NCBI RefSeq assembly: GCF_048773025.1
Contig: NC_133559.1
Coordinates: 11,500,501 to 11,564,500, forward strand
From: Camelus bactrianus
Taxonomy: Eukaryota; Chordata; Mammalia; Artiodactyla; Camelidae
DNA length: 64,000 nt
Direction: 5' to 3'
Both the position numbers and the translations under genes were made by a program. The notes beneath the pieces are model-generated. The model saw only the letters and a program-made list of their open reading frames with translations. It had not been told where the DNA came from and did not search any database. Shown one piece after another: positions 25,501 through 33,511 of this stretch; position 1 is the first letter of the stretch, and every line of letters begins with the position of its first letter.

Positions 25501-28500
25501 TCTTCCCTACTACTCACTAGAACCACTCTTGTCAAGGTCACTTTATCTCCATGGTACCAAGTCAATTCTCTATCTTCATCTTGCTTTCTCAGGAGCACTT
25601 GGCATAGTTCAGATCCCTCCTTTGAAATAGCGTCTTCATTAAACTACCTCCTGGTTTTCTTTCTATTTCATTAGCTGCCCCTTCTCAGTCTCTTTGACTG
25701 GAACTTTCTGCTCTAAAAGACTTCTAAATACTGGAGCATCCCAGGACTCAGTACTCAGACCCATTCACAGCCATGCTCCCAGGTCTACCAGCCACACTCA
25801 CCTAGTTGCAGTTTGACATGTTTTTGGAATCCTTATAGAGCTACATCTCCCACCCAAACCCTTCCCTGTACTCAAAACTGCCCACACATAATAGGTATTT
25901 GGGAGTCTTAAGGGCATCTCAAACTTAGCAAATGAACTCTTGATTCCATAGCTCCTTCTGCAAACAACATTAAATTCCCCCAAATTCTCAGGCCAAAACA
26001 CTGGAATAATCTTTGACTCCTTTCTTTCTCTCATACTCCACACTCAGTCTGTCAGCAAATCTTGTTGGCTCTGCCTTCAGAATATACCTGGCAACTGAGC
26101 ACTTCCGACCTCCTTCATTTCTACCACCATCATCCCAGGCCTGGGCCCTGCCACTGTCTTCCAACAAATCTCCCTGCATCCATACAATGGACAGAGTAAT
26201 CTTTAAAAACAATGTCAGATTTTGTCTTTCTCCTGCTTTTTTTAAATTGAAGTATAGTCAGTTTACAATGTTGTGTCAATTTCTGGCATACAGCATAATA
26301 GTTCAGTCACACATAAACATATATATATTCATTTTCATATTCTTTTTGATCATAAGTTGCCACAAGAAATTGAATATAGTCCCCCATGGTATATAGTATG
26401 AACTTTTTGTTTATCTATTTTATATATAGTAGTCAGTATCTGCAAATCTTGAACCCCCAATTTATCCCTTACCACCCCTTCTCCTCCTGGCAACTGTAAG
26501 TTTGTTTTCTATGTCTGTGAGTGTTTCTATTTTGTAATTAAATTTGTCTTTTTTTTTTTTTTAATATTCCAGGGCCTTCTAAGCACCCATAGAATAAAAA
26601 TCCGTAGTCCTTATTATGGCTTCAAAGACTCTGAATAACCCAGTCCCTGGCTCCTGTCCAGCTCCGTCTCCTGCCCTGTCTCCATTCACTGCGCTATGGC
26701 CTCACGGGCTCTGGCTATTCCTTAATTCACCCAGAATCTTCCCATCTCACAGCCTTTGCGTTTGCTGTTCTCTCCCTCTCCAGGAATCTCTCCCCTTACA
26801 TAGCTAAAGAGCTCATTCCCTCATTTTATTTCAGATTTCCGCTCAAAAAATTATCTTCTCTGAGAGACCTGCTCTGACCATCCTGTCTAAAGTGGCATCT
26901 CCCTTCTTACTATCGGATATTATACTGTATATTCATTTATTTTTGTCTCCTCCACTAAAATGCCAACTGCTCAAGAGGAAGAATTTGTTCACTCTTTGGT
27001 CCCTATGACCTAAAACAATGGTTGGCACATAGTTGGCTTTAAATAAATATCTATTCAATTTATGGAATGCTGAAAGCCGTGTTACCTAAAACTCCCTTAT
27101 TTTGCTTTGCCCAGTGTGTGACAGAACTTAATAACTGAACTTAACCATAAGCTAAAGTTTATAAAAGAAAGAGCCCATGACTCAGAGAGAGCACAGATTG
27201 TTCTAGTTGATAAGAAAGTCAGAAGAGTACAATAAAGCTGTCTAAGTAATGCAGCGACCCAGAAAAGGCACAGTTAACTTGAGGTTAAGATGGGTTGTTG
27301 GAAATTTGGGCAAACTGATTAAGATGTTCTCGATACCAAAATGCTCTAAGATCCAATGCTGTCCTATAAAGGGCCCAGCTGACCTCAGACTAGAGATTCA
27401 GAGGTTGGGAAAAAAGAAAAAATGGGATTCGAGGGATTCGATTGGCAGATAATTATTAAGGAAAAGAGAGAAAGACAACTAGGCATTTGTTCTTTTACAT
27501 GTTTCTAATACATCAACTCTTTAGAGTCCTCTCCCTTGTTGCCTAATTGATTAGACAAGAAATGCTTTTGTTGGTGTTCGTGTTGCTGTTTTTACAAAGA
27601 TAAATTGGACAGCATGATGGAATTTGTTCCAGCCACACTTATGGATGCCTGGCTATCCAGACAACTTGATAGGTACAGTACCCAAAAGAGTAAGCTCTTG
27701 AATCCTGAACTTAAACTTCTACTTATAAAGGGATGACAGAAAATTAGAACAATCCGTGCGTGCGGTAAGTGGGCCCCCTGAAATTGTGTACAGAAGCTGT
27801 GTAGATAAGCATATATACGTTTTTCTGGTAGCACATCCATAAATATCATCTTTCAAAGGAGTCTGGGCTTCAAATCAAGGTTGAGAATCACCATCATCCT
27901 GGTGATTTTTTAGACCAATTTTGATATGGAGGAGAAATGGACCATTCGCAGACCATAACCCTCCCCCTCCCCCTATGTCTCCTGTGTGCCCCTTCCATCC
28001 ATCTAAACCAATAGACTCATTACACCATGGTGATTTTCAGAACTTGGAATTGGTGGGTAGCTGGGGGAAGAGGGGAAATAGAATGGGGCAGGGAGTAACC
28101 CCCCCTCCCCCAGAAAAAGAAAAATTAAAAAAAAAAGAGGAGTGGAAAGAGGGAAAGAAAGAGAGGGCAGATGAGGAAAACAGGCCGAGTGGTTTAGGTA
28201 GACTCAGTCATGTGGAATGGAATCAAAACTTCACCAGGAAGAGACCCTCACACCCCACAACCCACATGAAGAATGGTGAGGTAACAGCTGAACATGTGTG
28301 AGTGGCCAGGTCTGCAGGGGGTTCATGAAATCATCGTCACCCAAGCAAGAGTGGAAAATTAAAGTGGTTCGTAAACCCCTTCAAGTGGAGTCCCAGCTCC
28401 TGAAACACTCTACTGCCTGATGAGTGTTTTCCAGTGGGTCTGTGATTCAGTCAGCCCCTGTTTACTAAAAGAGTCTGGAGGAAACATTTGTAGCTGTTAA

Positions 28501-31500
28501 CACCAACTCACTTTCCTTCCACAGTAATGCTGCTTAGAAAGTAGAGTGATTCACATGCGCACATGGATATTTTCCTGAAATAAGTAGCATTTAGCCAACG
28601 TTTTCACAAGATGGGATTTTACCTAATGATAACTTTTTTTTCTTTGGTCCAGCCCTAATGCTTTCACATGTGCTTGTAGCACCTTGCTATAGCATTTCTT
28701 CCAGGTAGGACTTAGAGACCTCACAGTTCTTATGGCAAACCTAGGCCTACAAAGAAAAAGTAACGTGTCTAAGTCTCTTTTTTAAACTGAAGTCCCACCA
28801 GCTGTCCTCCTATTCCCATTCCTTGACACTGCTGCGTCTTCCTATCTTAGAATATTTGCACTCACCATCCTCCAGCCTGAAAGCCTGTTACTGCCCTTTA
28901 TTTGCCTCCTTCCGCCCTCTGGGTCTCCAACCCTTGGCTTAGATTCTGTTTCCCTGACATGTGTTTCCAGTGTAATTTGCTTCTCTCCTTCATATCACTC
29001 ATCACACTTTTCACTCTGGCTCAGTACTTGTCATCCTTACTTGATTATAAGCTTCCAAGAGTGGGGATTGTGTCTGTTTCATTCACTGCTGTAATCCTAA
29101 CACCCATATAGGATATGGTAGAAACTCAGTAAATCCTTGTTGCAAGAGAATGAAAAAACTGAATGAGATGAATGAATGAATGAATGAATGAATGAACAAA
29201 AGGCAACACAGAGCCTAATTTATCCTCTCTCTAAAATCAAAGTGTACTCTGTTGTTTTTATAACATCCCTAAGAGGTATTTATGTAGGGAAATGATGAGG
29301 ACTCTTCTATCCACTTGCCAGTCAGGAGATGGAAGTCCTTAGTTCGGAACCCTAGGTTTCAGATACAACAGGCTGCTTACCATTCCCCCTGAACACTCAC
29401 AACACTTTACCTCTGCATCTGGGCCTTCATCTAGAACACTCTTTTCAAGTCCCATAAAAATTTAACCTACCAGGCATATATATTTGGAAGGACATGCAAA
29501 AAACTGGTAACAGTAGGGAGACGTATGAAAGAGAGATCGGTCTCCATTCTATATCCTTTTATAAATTGTTGAAATTTTATAGACATACACGTAAAACTCT
29601 GTCAATAAACAAATTAGTTTTAAAAAATTTAATGAAAATATTACATGATGAAAGATGTTTCTATTCACTTTCCAAATTCTAGATCGAATACTTCCATTAT
29701 GCCTTCTATTTCCTCCTATAATTTTATCAACTTCTCTCACCTTTTGAAAATTCTTATACGTCCTTTCAATTCAATTAAAACCAACTCATATGTTTCGATA
29801 ATCAATAGCATATTAAATATTCATAGATGCGGATACTAATTTTAGCATTCCCCTCCTCCCTAAACATAAGCTTATCCAGTTTCATTCATTGAGGCCTCTG
29901 GAATCAAGCTGTGTGACTGCAGAGAAAGTACTAAACTACTCTGTGCCTCTTCCCTTTTGTAAAATTGTAATGGTAACAATAACAACGCATATCTCATAGG
30001 GTTGGTATGAGAATTAAATGAATAATACACATAAAGTACTTACAGCAGTGTCTGATATATTGCAAAGATGCTGTGCATACTATTATTATTCACTCAACAA
30101 ACATTTGTGGAAGGGCTCTCATGTAGCAGACACTGTCAGGTGCTAGGCAGGGGCCGTGGCTGTTTATTTTAAAGTCAACCTATGGCTAATACCAAATAGT
30201 CCTGAGGTTCTGATTTCTAGTCCAGCACTGGAGACAGTGAAGGTAATGACATTGTATCATAATATTAAAGCTTTTGAAAAATAAAAGTGCCTAGATCTAC
30301 ATCTTGGGATAGAATAAACCAGTGAACACACAAGGATGGGCCAAGTCTAGAACCCCCACACTGGTCCCTCACCTCTCCCCCACATGTGTGAAAGAGGTGG
30401 AGAGGACCCGCACGGAGGAATAAAAAATCCCACTGGGGCAGATTCTTCAGTTGTAACAGATATACTACTCTGGTGGGGGGCGGGGGGGTGTTGATAATTG
30501 AGGAGGCTACACATATGTTGGGGGAGCGGGAAATCTCTGTACCTTCCACTCAGTTTTGCTGTGAACCCCAAATTGCTCTAAAAATGAAGTCTATTAAAAA
30601 AATATATATCATTGGGCGAATTAGAAAATTCACTTTACTAGGGAAGGGACATGCGGACATTTTGATTTTTGTAATTCTGACTGGTTATTGGAAGGTGAGC
30701 TGAGTAGACATGGGGAAAGGTGTGGGTACTGATTTTACAAGAATTGGGCTTTTTGGTTGGGTAAATCTGTCATGGTTGACCTGTCCCACTTGCAAAGCAG
30801 TTCCGTCTGGGTTTTATTGGGGTTTCACAAAAGGGTACGTATTTAAAAATAAAAACACTAAAATTTTTGTACATATTTCAGAGAAGATGAATGCAAGGAA
30901 GGGAGCCATTGCCAATTGGATAGACACGCCTTATGGGGCTGGGCTGTATCTCACTAACCAGTGACCTCCATAGCCTTCAGGGGAGAAGCTATCAGCAGAA
31001 CCTGAGATGCCGTGGGCCAGGCTGGCTAGGAGGCAAGCAAGCACAGAGATGGAGAAGTCCAGCTCACTGTTCAACCCCACAGCTCCTGACAGTCACTCAG
31101 AAGAATTCCAAAAATGGTGGAGTCACACATAGGGTACGCCCAGGAAGGTATACTCTCCCTGTGATGGCTTAAGGTGTTTCTGTTCGGGTTTCTGAGCCCT
31201 GAGCTCAATTATTCCTCTCTTAGACCTCGGAAAGCAAGAGCCATGGATCTGCCTGATTCCAAGAAAAGTGAACTTAAGGAAGGGCTCTTCATCTGGGAGT
31301 CTGGCAAAAAATATATCCCAAGTGCAGCCCCTCTTACAACTCCAGCATTATCTTTGGACTCTTCCTGGAAAAGTCCATAATGGATTTGCGGTCTTGAAAA
31401 CCCCAAGAACAAAGCTTCTGGAGCCTCGGGATTTCCCCCCTCCCTTCCCTAATGCTGCTTCCACTCCAGGCTGCCTCCCACAGTCTAAAGTCCCAAGGCA

Positions 31501-32451
31501 TTTAAAAAGAAAGGAGATTCTCACCCACTCCACAGGGAGCCCAAATTCCACTTCTTGCTTGTTTTTTTCTTTCTCAGACACCTTTCCTCATAGCTCAGAT
31601 ACTACTAAACAGAGAATACCAAGTGGCCTTTGGAGGAAGACAAGCCAGAAAGACAGGAACAGAGCCTAGCTCCAAATGCTTTGTGGTATGTTTGGCCCTC
31701 TCGTGGAGCTGCCCTGACCCCGAGGGTTCCCAGTTTTCATATTTCACTTACTGTAACCAGCCCTGGGCTACAAAAATCTAGGCCTCTCCCCCTCTTGCTG
31801 CCTTGGACCTTCTCTTCCAGGAAAGTAGCCACCAGTATGACCACACTGTGGCCACTATCTGCTCTTGACCAATGCCTGGGGTTTTCACTTCTACCCTCTT
31901 CCCACTAGAGCTACTTCTGGTTGCTGGACCATGCTTGTGGTTTGTCTGCCTGTGTGTGTGTGTGAGATTCCCCATTCAGGACAGGGGTACAGGAGCAATC
32001 TTTTCCCAGCTCATTCCCTTAGCCTGGGTCTTTGCCAAAATGATACCCATGCAAAACCAGCCTCTCAGCCAGGACTTTGACTGGAGCCCCTCACCCGGAG
32101 TGGCTAGTCTAGAATGTGACTGGTGCCTTTGGCTTAGAGCTCTTGGTTTCCTAGGAAACTAAAATTTGTGGGGCTGAGCTTTGGAGCCAAGGGGCCCAGC
32201 AACTCATGACATTTCTTCCTCTTTGAAAGAGGCAGGCGGAACTCAGAGCAAGTCTCTAAGAAGGAGGCAGCAGAATCACAGCCCCCTGCCCCTGCGTCCT
32301 CTCCCCATCCATGGGGCTAGCTGATTCCTGGCAGAGAATCGTGAGACCCAAGCCCTCAAACAGACGAACACTCACTTGTTCCGCAGCTCAGCTCAAAAGC
32401 CAGGGAGATAAACAGCAGGACGTTCAAGGAGAGGAGTCCCTTGGGATCCAT
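1682..32451 (-). CDS. SLAMF1: SLAMF1 (CD150/SLAM) gene, all seven coding exons
   Basis: Spliced minus-strand gene. Coding exons are 32376-32451, 23974-24312, 21742-22026, 12596-12694, 8327-8400, 3179-3301 and 1682-1732. They total 1047 nt, or 348 residues plus stop; human SLAMF1 is 335. Every intron is GT-AG and phases match throughout (1,1,1,1,0,0). The protein has a signal peptide, V-like and C2-like Ig domains, one transmembrane helix, and a tail with TIYAQV, TIYVAA and TVYASV tyrosine motifs. The family is a homophilic receptor on T, B, dendritic and macrophage cells. It recruits SAP (SH2D1A) and EAT-2 through its switch motifs and is also the lymphoid entry receptor of morbilliviruses. 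The frame is open in all exons, so the gene looks functional. CD48 follows on the same strand, upstream in transcription order. Identification rests on near-continuous similarity to remembered human SLAMF1. Confidence 0.96.
1733..3178 (-). other. SLAMF1: SLAMF1 intron 6
   Basis: GT-AG intron between the tyrosine-motif exons. It holds a MER5A-like hAT relic near its exon 6 end and otherwise plain unique sequence. Confidence 0.85.
2775..2965 (+). mobile_element. MER5A-like hAT-Charlie relic
   Basis: Reads through the typical blocks: a CCAAACTT start, AATGTGCA, GATCACCTGGAGGAT, then GCTGATTCTGATG and a GTCCTTGGAC end. It is diverged and non-autonomous, so old (early eutherian by general knowledge of the family). 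Confidence 0.65.
3179..3301 (-). CDS. SLAMF1: SLAMF1 exon 6 (second tyrosine motif and expanded proline-glutamate repeat)
   Basis: 41 codons, residues 292-332. It starts [15 protein letters not shown] after acceptor TTGTAG|TCT, carries TTIYVAATE with Tyr310 (human Tyr307), then [18 protein letters not shown], and ends at donor CAG|GTGAGG. Human has only EPVPESVQ at this place, so the camelid exon has gained in-frame copies of a 12-bp unit coding roughly PVPE/PVSE. The repeat sits between the second tyrosine and the terminal switch motif. Exon boundaries are fixed by phase 0 on both sides. Confidence 0.92.
3565..3672 (-). mobile_element. camelid tRNA-Ala-derived SINE, internally shortened
   Basis: Minus-orientation copy with a TTTATTTA tail, GGTAATTAGGT, then GGTACTGGGGATTGAACC and GAGCTATATACCCC, the complement of the tRNA-like head. 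The 10-bp direct repeat CTTCCCAGAT flanks it at 3555-3564 and 3673-3682. Part of the tRNA-like region is missing compared with the other copies. Confidence 0.88.
3885..4080 (-). repeat. MIR relic
   Basis: Reverse-oriented MIR-like profile: TTTACAAAGTTCTTCACAT, then CTCACAACCACTCT, an ACTTTACAGGTGAAGGAG block and a final AACTTAAAGTGCATGTTC. Strongly diverged. Confidence 0.5.
4200..4345 (+). repeat. L2 3'-end relic
   Basis: Contains the L2-like order: ATCAATTCCTTGAGAA, CAGTGCTGGGCACATA and GATGTTTGTTGAC. Short and diverged. Confidence 0.45.
4858..5025 (+). mobile_element. MER5A-like hAT-Charlie relic
   Basis: Blocks GGGGTTCTCACACTTTAATG, GGGGTCTTGTTAGA, GCCTGAGATTTTGCATTTCT and GATGCTGCTTGTTCACAGAC follow the MER5A consensus in order. 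It is nearly full length. Confidence 0.75.
6421..6556 (+). mobile_element. camelid tRNA-Ala-derived SINE nested in L1
   Basis: Head reads GGGAGAGTATAGCTCAAGC with A and B boxes (GGGTTCAATCCCCAG) and CCTCC, followed by AATAAGCCTAATTACTGCCCC and an A-rich tail. The 11-bp direct repeat GACATGCATGA flanks it at 6410-6420 and 6557-6567, in L1 sequence, proving a later insertion. Confidence 0.92.
6818..7018 (+). mobile_element. second L1 ORF2 fragment inside an L1 3' UTR
   Basis: AGAAGACTCAATACTGAAAG through GATTCAATGCAATCC to GCTTTACCAGATACC corresponds to the same ORF2 region as 5127-5327 of the surrounding element. It sits between two halves of that element's 3' UTR. This is either a nested short insertion or a local rearrangement. 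Confidence 0.6.
7785..8000 (+). mobile_element. short poly(A) retrocopy with 17-bp target-site duplication
   Basis: Direct repeats AAGCTTGCACCCTCTTC (7785-7801) and AAGTTTGCACCCTCTTC (7984-8000) differ at one base. They bracket about 180 bp that ends in AATAAA (about 7951) and an A-run. This is the signature of L1-driven retroposition of a polyadenylated RNA. The body (GGAGACGGCCCGCACTC, TATGGAGTGTGTACC) resembles the transcript end of an endogenous-retrovirus LTR, but that identity is only an impression. If so, it is a small, coding-free fossil. Confidence 0.7.
8327..8400 (-). CDS. SLAMF1: SLAMF1 exon 5 (first switch motif, ITSM)
   Basis: Encodes residues 267-291, containing [10 protein letters not shown] with Tyr284. 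This matches the immunoreceptor tyrosine switch consensus TxYxxV/I, the site where SAP binds in human (Tyr281) even without phosphorylation. Acceptor CCCCAG|GTAAAA. Two donors overlap: CAG|GTGTAA and GGT|GTAAGT. Only GGT|GTAAGT leaves phase 0, which is needed to read exon 6 in frame, so the end is set at 8327. Confidence 0.92.
8540..8715 (+). repeat. MIR relic
   Basis: Follows the MIR consensus order: TTGATCTCTCTAGGCTTATT, TACCTGTAAAACGGGATAGA, CCTCACAGGGTTATTATGAT and ACAGTGCCTGGCACGTGGTA. Confidence 0.8.
9222..9442 (+). mobile_element. hAT-Charlie-type non-autonomous DNA transposon
   Basis: Carries GGACAATAGAACATTCTTTG near one end and CATATAAGACAGTGCAGTTC at the other, approximate inverted ends of the CTGTCCAATAGAA class. 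Inside are AAGTGGCTATTGAGCAC and an AATTAATTTAAATGTAAA core. Subfamily not assigned. Confidence 0.65.
10006..10026 (+). repeat. (TG)n microsatellite
   Basis: About ten TG units, uninterrupted, in SLAMF1 intron 4. Confidence 0.95.
10390..10530 (+). repeat. MIR relic
   Basis: CCCTCATTAGCTGTGTGGCA, ACAACACAGGCCATCTC and an AACTGTACAATGAAGATG block fit the MIR core and downstream region, diverged. Confidence 0.5.
10765..10955 (-). repeat. MIR relic
   Basis: Reverse MIR order: TATTATCCCCACTTTGCAGA, GAGAGGTTAAATCG, CACAGCTTGTCAGTGGC and GTCTATGTTCTTAATCAGTG. Confidence 0.75.
11985..12150 (+). repeat. MIR relic
   Basis: CAGCTGGGTGACCTTGCAGG, TCACTTAACCTCTCTGTGCC and a GATATCGTAAGGATAAAAAT block follow MIR. 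Confidence 0.75.
12596..12694 (-). CDS. SLAMF1: SLAMF1 exon 4 (transmembrane segment)
   Basis: 99 nt, phase 1 at both ends, encoding residues 234-266. A hydrophobic run from about 239 to 263 ([24 protein letters not shown]) is followed by an RRRG stop-transfer. A glutamate at 257 sits inside the helix, where human has a hydrophobic residue. The acceptor is CAG immediately preceded by an uninterrupted T34 (A34 on the plus strand, 12698-12731). The donor is GAG|GTAGGT. Because exon length is a multiple of three with matching phases, skipping would give an in-frame protein without its membrane anchor. A soluble isoform lacking this segment is known for human SLAM. Confidence 0.93.
12698..12731 (-). 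promoter_or_regulatory. SLAMF1: T34 polypyrimidine tract of the SLAMF1 exon 4 acceptor
   Basis: On the coding strand, 34 consecutive T residues are followed directly by CAG and the exon. It is both the splicing polypyrimidine tract and a mononucleotide microsatellite prone to length change. It precedes a symmetric exon that encodes the membrane anchor. Confidence 0.85.
13490..13640 (-). repeat. MIR relic
   Basis: TTAATCCTCACAGCAATCC, CTATGAGGTGAGTGCT and GTGGATAAGGAAGCAGATGC match a reverse-oriented MIR, diverged. Confidence 0.55.
14412..14455 (+). repeat. (GT)22 microsatellite
   Basis: Uninterrupted GT dinucleotides, 44 bp, in SLAMF1 intron 3. Likely length-polymorphic. Confidence 0.97.
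15665..15905 (+). repeat. MIR, nearly full length
   Basis: Runs from GGAGCCAGACAGATGGATTC through GATAGCTCTGTGACC and CAGTTTCCTCATCTGCAAAC to CACTCAGAGCAATGCCTGGA and a TAAATAAAT end. Confidence 0.85.
15915..16026 (+). repeat. L2 3'-end relic
   Basis: TGCTAGGTTCTTGGAGGCCA, ACATAATAGGTCTCCAGTAA and TTCTTGCTGATTGATTGG match the L2 3' end. Confidence 0.6.
16795..16915 (+). repeat. L2 3'-end relic
   Basis: ATTGTAAGCTCCTTAAAGG and GGGCACTCAATATGCAAGTG follow the L2 terminal consensus loosely. Confidence 0.5.
17950..18200 (+). repeat. possible medium-reiterated repeat, family unresolved
   Basis: GACTACATTTCTCGGCTTCC and GTGGCCATGTGACAAGGCTC resemble a widely dispersed mammalian repeat, but I could not follow both ends. 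It could be chance. Confidence 0.3.
19015..19445 (+). repeat. L2 LINE relic
   Basis: Shows the L2 ending in order: TCTGCCTAGAACATCTGTC, CTATTTATTCCTCAAACC, TAAGGGCAAGGACCTGTC, TCAGCACCTAGCACAATA and CCTTAATAAATCTTCTACTG. Confidence 0.75.
19620..19995 (+). mobile_element. solo LTR fossil, MLT1-like (ERVL-MaLR)
   Basis: Recognised by TTATGGGTTGAATGTGTTTC at the start, GAATGTGACCTTATTTGGAG, CTGGTGTCCTTATAAGAAG, GACTTCCAGCCCCCAGAACT and a GGTACTTTGTTATTGCAGCC end. An ancient, non-coding LTR, near full length. No internal retroviral sequence lies next to it. Confidence 0.75.
20000..20290 (+). mobile_element. second, partial MLT1-like LTR fossil
   Basis: Begins inside the LTR at TCTAATCCAACATGACTGGTG and continues to GACTTCTAGCCTCCAGAACT, CCAATAAATTTTGG and CCCTAGCAAACTAATGTA. 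It lies directly after the preceding LTR in the same orientation, with its 5' part missing. Ancient and non-coding. Confidence 0.7.
20516..20529 (+). repeat. G14 homopolymer
   Basis: Fourteen consecutive G residues in SLAMF1 intron 3. Confidence 0.9.
20925..21095 (+). repeat. MIR relic
   Basis: CAAGTTCCTCATTTGTAAAA, TGATAAGGCTATTGTGAGGA and TGAAAGTGCTTTGCCA follow MIR. Confidence 0.7.
21742..22026 (-). CDS. SLAMF1: SLAMF1 exon 3 (Ig C2-like domain)
   Basis: Encodes about residues 139-233. Acceptor TGACAG|AGCAGG joins the exon 2 base to make Glu139, then [11 protein letters not shown] as in human. Four cysteines (in GNC, LDC, YIC and STC) fit the two disulfides typical of SLAM-family C2 domains. 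Blocks [15 protein letters not shown] and CTVSNPIS are strongly conserved. Sequons NST, NCS, NGS and NRS are present. Donor is CAG|GTGAGT in phase 1. Confidence 0.95.
22468..22508 (+). repeat. (GT)20 microsatellite
   Basis: About 40 bp of uninterrupted GT repeat in intron 2. Confidence 0.97.
22615..22850 (-). repeat. MIR, nearly full length
   Basis: Reverse MIR order: TATACCCATTTTATAGATGA, GGAAACTGAGTCCCAGAGTG, CTTACATAATGTCACTCAGC and CATCTGTCTGACTCCAAAAT. Confidence 0.85.
23974..24312 (-). CDS. SLAMF1: SLAMF1 exon 2 (Ig V-like domain)
   Basis: Encodes about residues 26-138, the membrane-distal V-like domain used for self-association. It follows acceptor CTGCAG|GTGAGG and ends at G|GTAATA, phase 1 at both ends (339 nt). 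As in other SLAM V domains, the canonical inter-sheet disulfide is absent. The sequence keeps [27 protein letters not shown] and NVSVQ blocks seen in human. N-glycosylation sequons are NKS at 57, NLS and NVS. Residues 60 and 61 (Ile, His), part of the known morbillivirus haemagglutinin contact patch, are kept; residue 63 is Leu where human has Val. Confidence 0.95.
24600..24715 (-). repeat. MIR relic
   Basis: GCACAGAGAAGTTAAGTGAC, TCATATAGCTAGTAACTGCA and CTCCAGGTCTGTTAATTCC match reverse MIR. Confidence 0.7.
25480..27065 (+). mobile_element. L2 LINE relic (ORF end and 3' UTR), split by an L1 fragment
   Basis: L2 reverse-transcriptase-end sequence is readable before the split (AATCTTTGACTCCTTTCTTT, CAGCAAATCTTGTTGGCTCT, GAATATACCTGGCAACTGAG). 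It resumes after it (TCACAGCCTTTGCGTTTGCT, TTCTCTGAGAGACCTGCTCT) and ends AAATAAATATCTATTCAAT. The interruption is 26236-26545. It is too diverged for an intact frame. Confidence 0.75.
26236..26545 (-). mobile_element. L1 3' end inserted into L2
   Basis: From the left the tract reads TTGAAGTATAGTCAGTTTAC, AATGTTGTGTCAATTTCTGG, CATAATAGTTCAGTCACAC and then CCCCCATGGTATATAGTATG. This is the complement of an artiodactyl/camelid L1 3' UTR, 5'-truncated. The same family as 34026-34214. Confidence 0.8.
28780..29200 (+). repeat. L2 3'-end relic with (AATG)n tail
   Basis: TATAAGCTTCCAAGAGTGG, GTAATCCTAACACCCATATA and GTAGAAACTCAGTAAATCC, then an AATG repeat at 29162-29196, the usual L2 terminal tetramer array. 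Confidence 0.65.
29900..30075 (+). repeat. MIR relic
   Basis: AAGCTGTGTGACTGCAGAGA, ATCTCATAGGGTTGGTATGA and CAGCAGTGTCTGATATATTG follow MIR. Confidence 0.7.
30275..30606 (+). mobile_element. old L1M 3'-UTR fragment
   Basis: Contains GTTGATAATTGAGGAGGCTA, GGGAAATCTCTGTACCTTCC, TTTTGCTGTGAACCCCAAAT and AATGAAGTCTATTAAAAAA, the standard 3' end of middle-aged mammalian L1. Confidence 0.7.
32376..32451 (-). CDS. SLAMF1: SLAMF1 exon 1 (start codon and signal peptide)
   Basis: Starts at ATG (complement of 32449-32451) and encodes [19 protein letters not shown] followed by ELSCGT, residues 1-25. It is a basic N-terminus, then a hydrophobic core, then a small-residue cleavage region. The opening MDPKGLLSL is identical to human SLAMF1, which fixes the start. 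The donor A|GTGAGT leaves phase 1, and the split codon becomes Ser26 with exon 2. The 5' UTR continues upstream (above 32451), but its length cannot be read here. Confidence 0.95.
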
Positions 32452-32900
32452 CAGCCAGTGAAGAGAGGGAGGGGAGCCTGGTGAGGAACCCGGCAGCTGC
32501 TCACAGACGCCGCAGCAGAGTGAGCTCCGCGTCAGTCAAGTGCTGCCTCTACTGTCTAGTTTATGCATCAGGAACCGGCAGGCTTCCTGTCTCACCGGGA
32601 CTTTTTCTGCCTATGCCTCCAGGATTGCTCATCTCCTTTCAGGTCTTAAATCACTCTGCTGTTCCCAAGAAGTCAGGGTCAGGTGCTTAGGCCACTAGAG
32701 CCGGGAAGAGAGCTGTGTAGTCACCTCGGCCAAACCTCAGTTTTGGGAAGAAACGTGCTCCCCTCCTCCCTTTCTTAGCTGTCTCCCGGAAAGGGATGTC
32801 AAGCTTCTCTGAGCAGTTCTGTCTGGTAACTCTTCTTGGAGTACAAAGAAAAGATGCAGTTTTGTCTGGCCACCCCAAATATGGGTAGGTTAGTTCAAAG
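32452..32900 (-). promoter_or_regulatory. SLAMF1: SLAMF1 5' UTR and presumed promoter
   Basis: Lies directly upstream of the ATG. On the coding strand there is no TATAAA close to the start, an ACAGGAAGC ETS-type site (about 32583-32591), and GC-richer sequence than the flanks but no CpG island. Lymphoid-gene promoters are often TATA-less and ETS-driven. The transcription start is not determinable here. Confidence 0.4.
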
Positions 32901-33378
32901 CTAAACCTGGATGACTGAACTGTGATGAGCTGATGGACCTCTTACTTCTGATTTGTTCCATAATTTCAGAGAACACCTCTACATGCAGTCAGGTCCTGGT
33001 GCCAAAGTCACAGAGAGATGGAGTGGGCAAGGGTGGGTCAGTTGGCAGAAACCCAATTTCCCTGCTGGGTACAATGTGGTAGAATTTGGTGAGCCCTGTA
33101 CTGTGTCTGGAGGGGCTGCCTTTATTTTCGAGCTTGTAACTAATTTTTTGTTGAGGAGAAGGAACCAGAATTGACAGAAGGAAGATCCCGTGCTTTTCCG
33201 TAAGTTAAGCTGTAAGAATGAAACACAGGAAAGATGCTATTACTGGCTCACAAGGAAATTTTGGAAGACCAGGCTAGTGTTTTTAAAGTCCATTTTAGCG
33301 AGTCAAAGGTACTCTCCAATGGCCTCCCTAAGAGGATAAGGGTAATAAGAGTTGGTGATGTATGTGGATTTGCTCTTT

Positions 33379-33511
33379 TTTTGTTTTGTTTTATTTTGAG
33401 GGGAAGGTAATTAGGTTTATTTATTTTTAGGGGAGGTACTGGGAACTGAACCCAGGACCTCACGCAAGCCAGGTGTGCGCTCTACCACTTGAGCTATACA
33501 CACCCTACTCC
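33379..33511 (-). mobile_element. camelid tRNA-Ala-derived SINE
   Basis: Minus-orientation copy: T-rich tail, GGTAATTAGGTTTATTTATT, GGTACTGGGAACTGAACCC, then CACTTGAGCTATACACACC. A 15-bp duplication with one mismatch, GTGGATTTGCTCTTT at 33364-33378 and GTGAATTTGCTCTTT at 33512-33526, flanks it. Confidence 0.92.

Larger units (their letters stand above)
24313..32375 (-). other. SLAMF1: SLAMF1 intron 1
   Basis: About 8 kb between the signal-peptide and V-domain exons. Holds a long L2 relic split by an L1 3' end, a further L2, MIR copies, an L1M 3' end and an (AATG) run. First introns often carry enhancers, but I saw no specific cluster I would defend. Confidence 0.85.

Noticed and set aside
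31268-31669. 133-codon plus-strand open frame inside SLAMF1 intron 1
   Set aside because: Composition is unremarkable, no recognisable motif, overlaps opposing frames, no exon-like boundaries supported.
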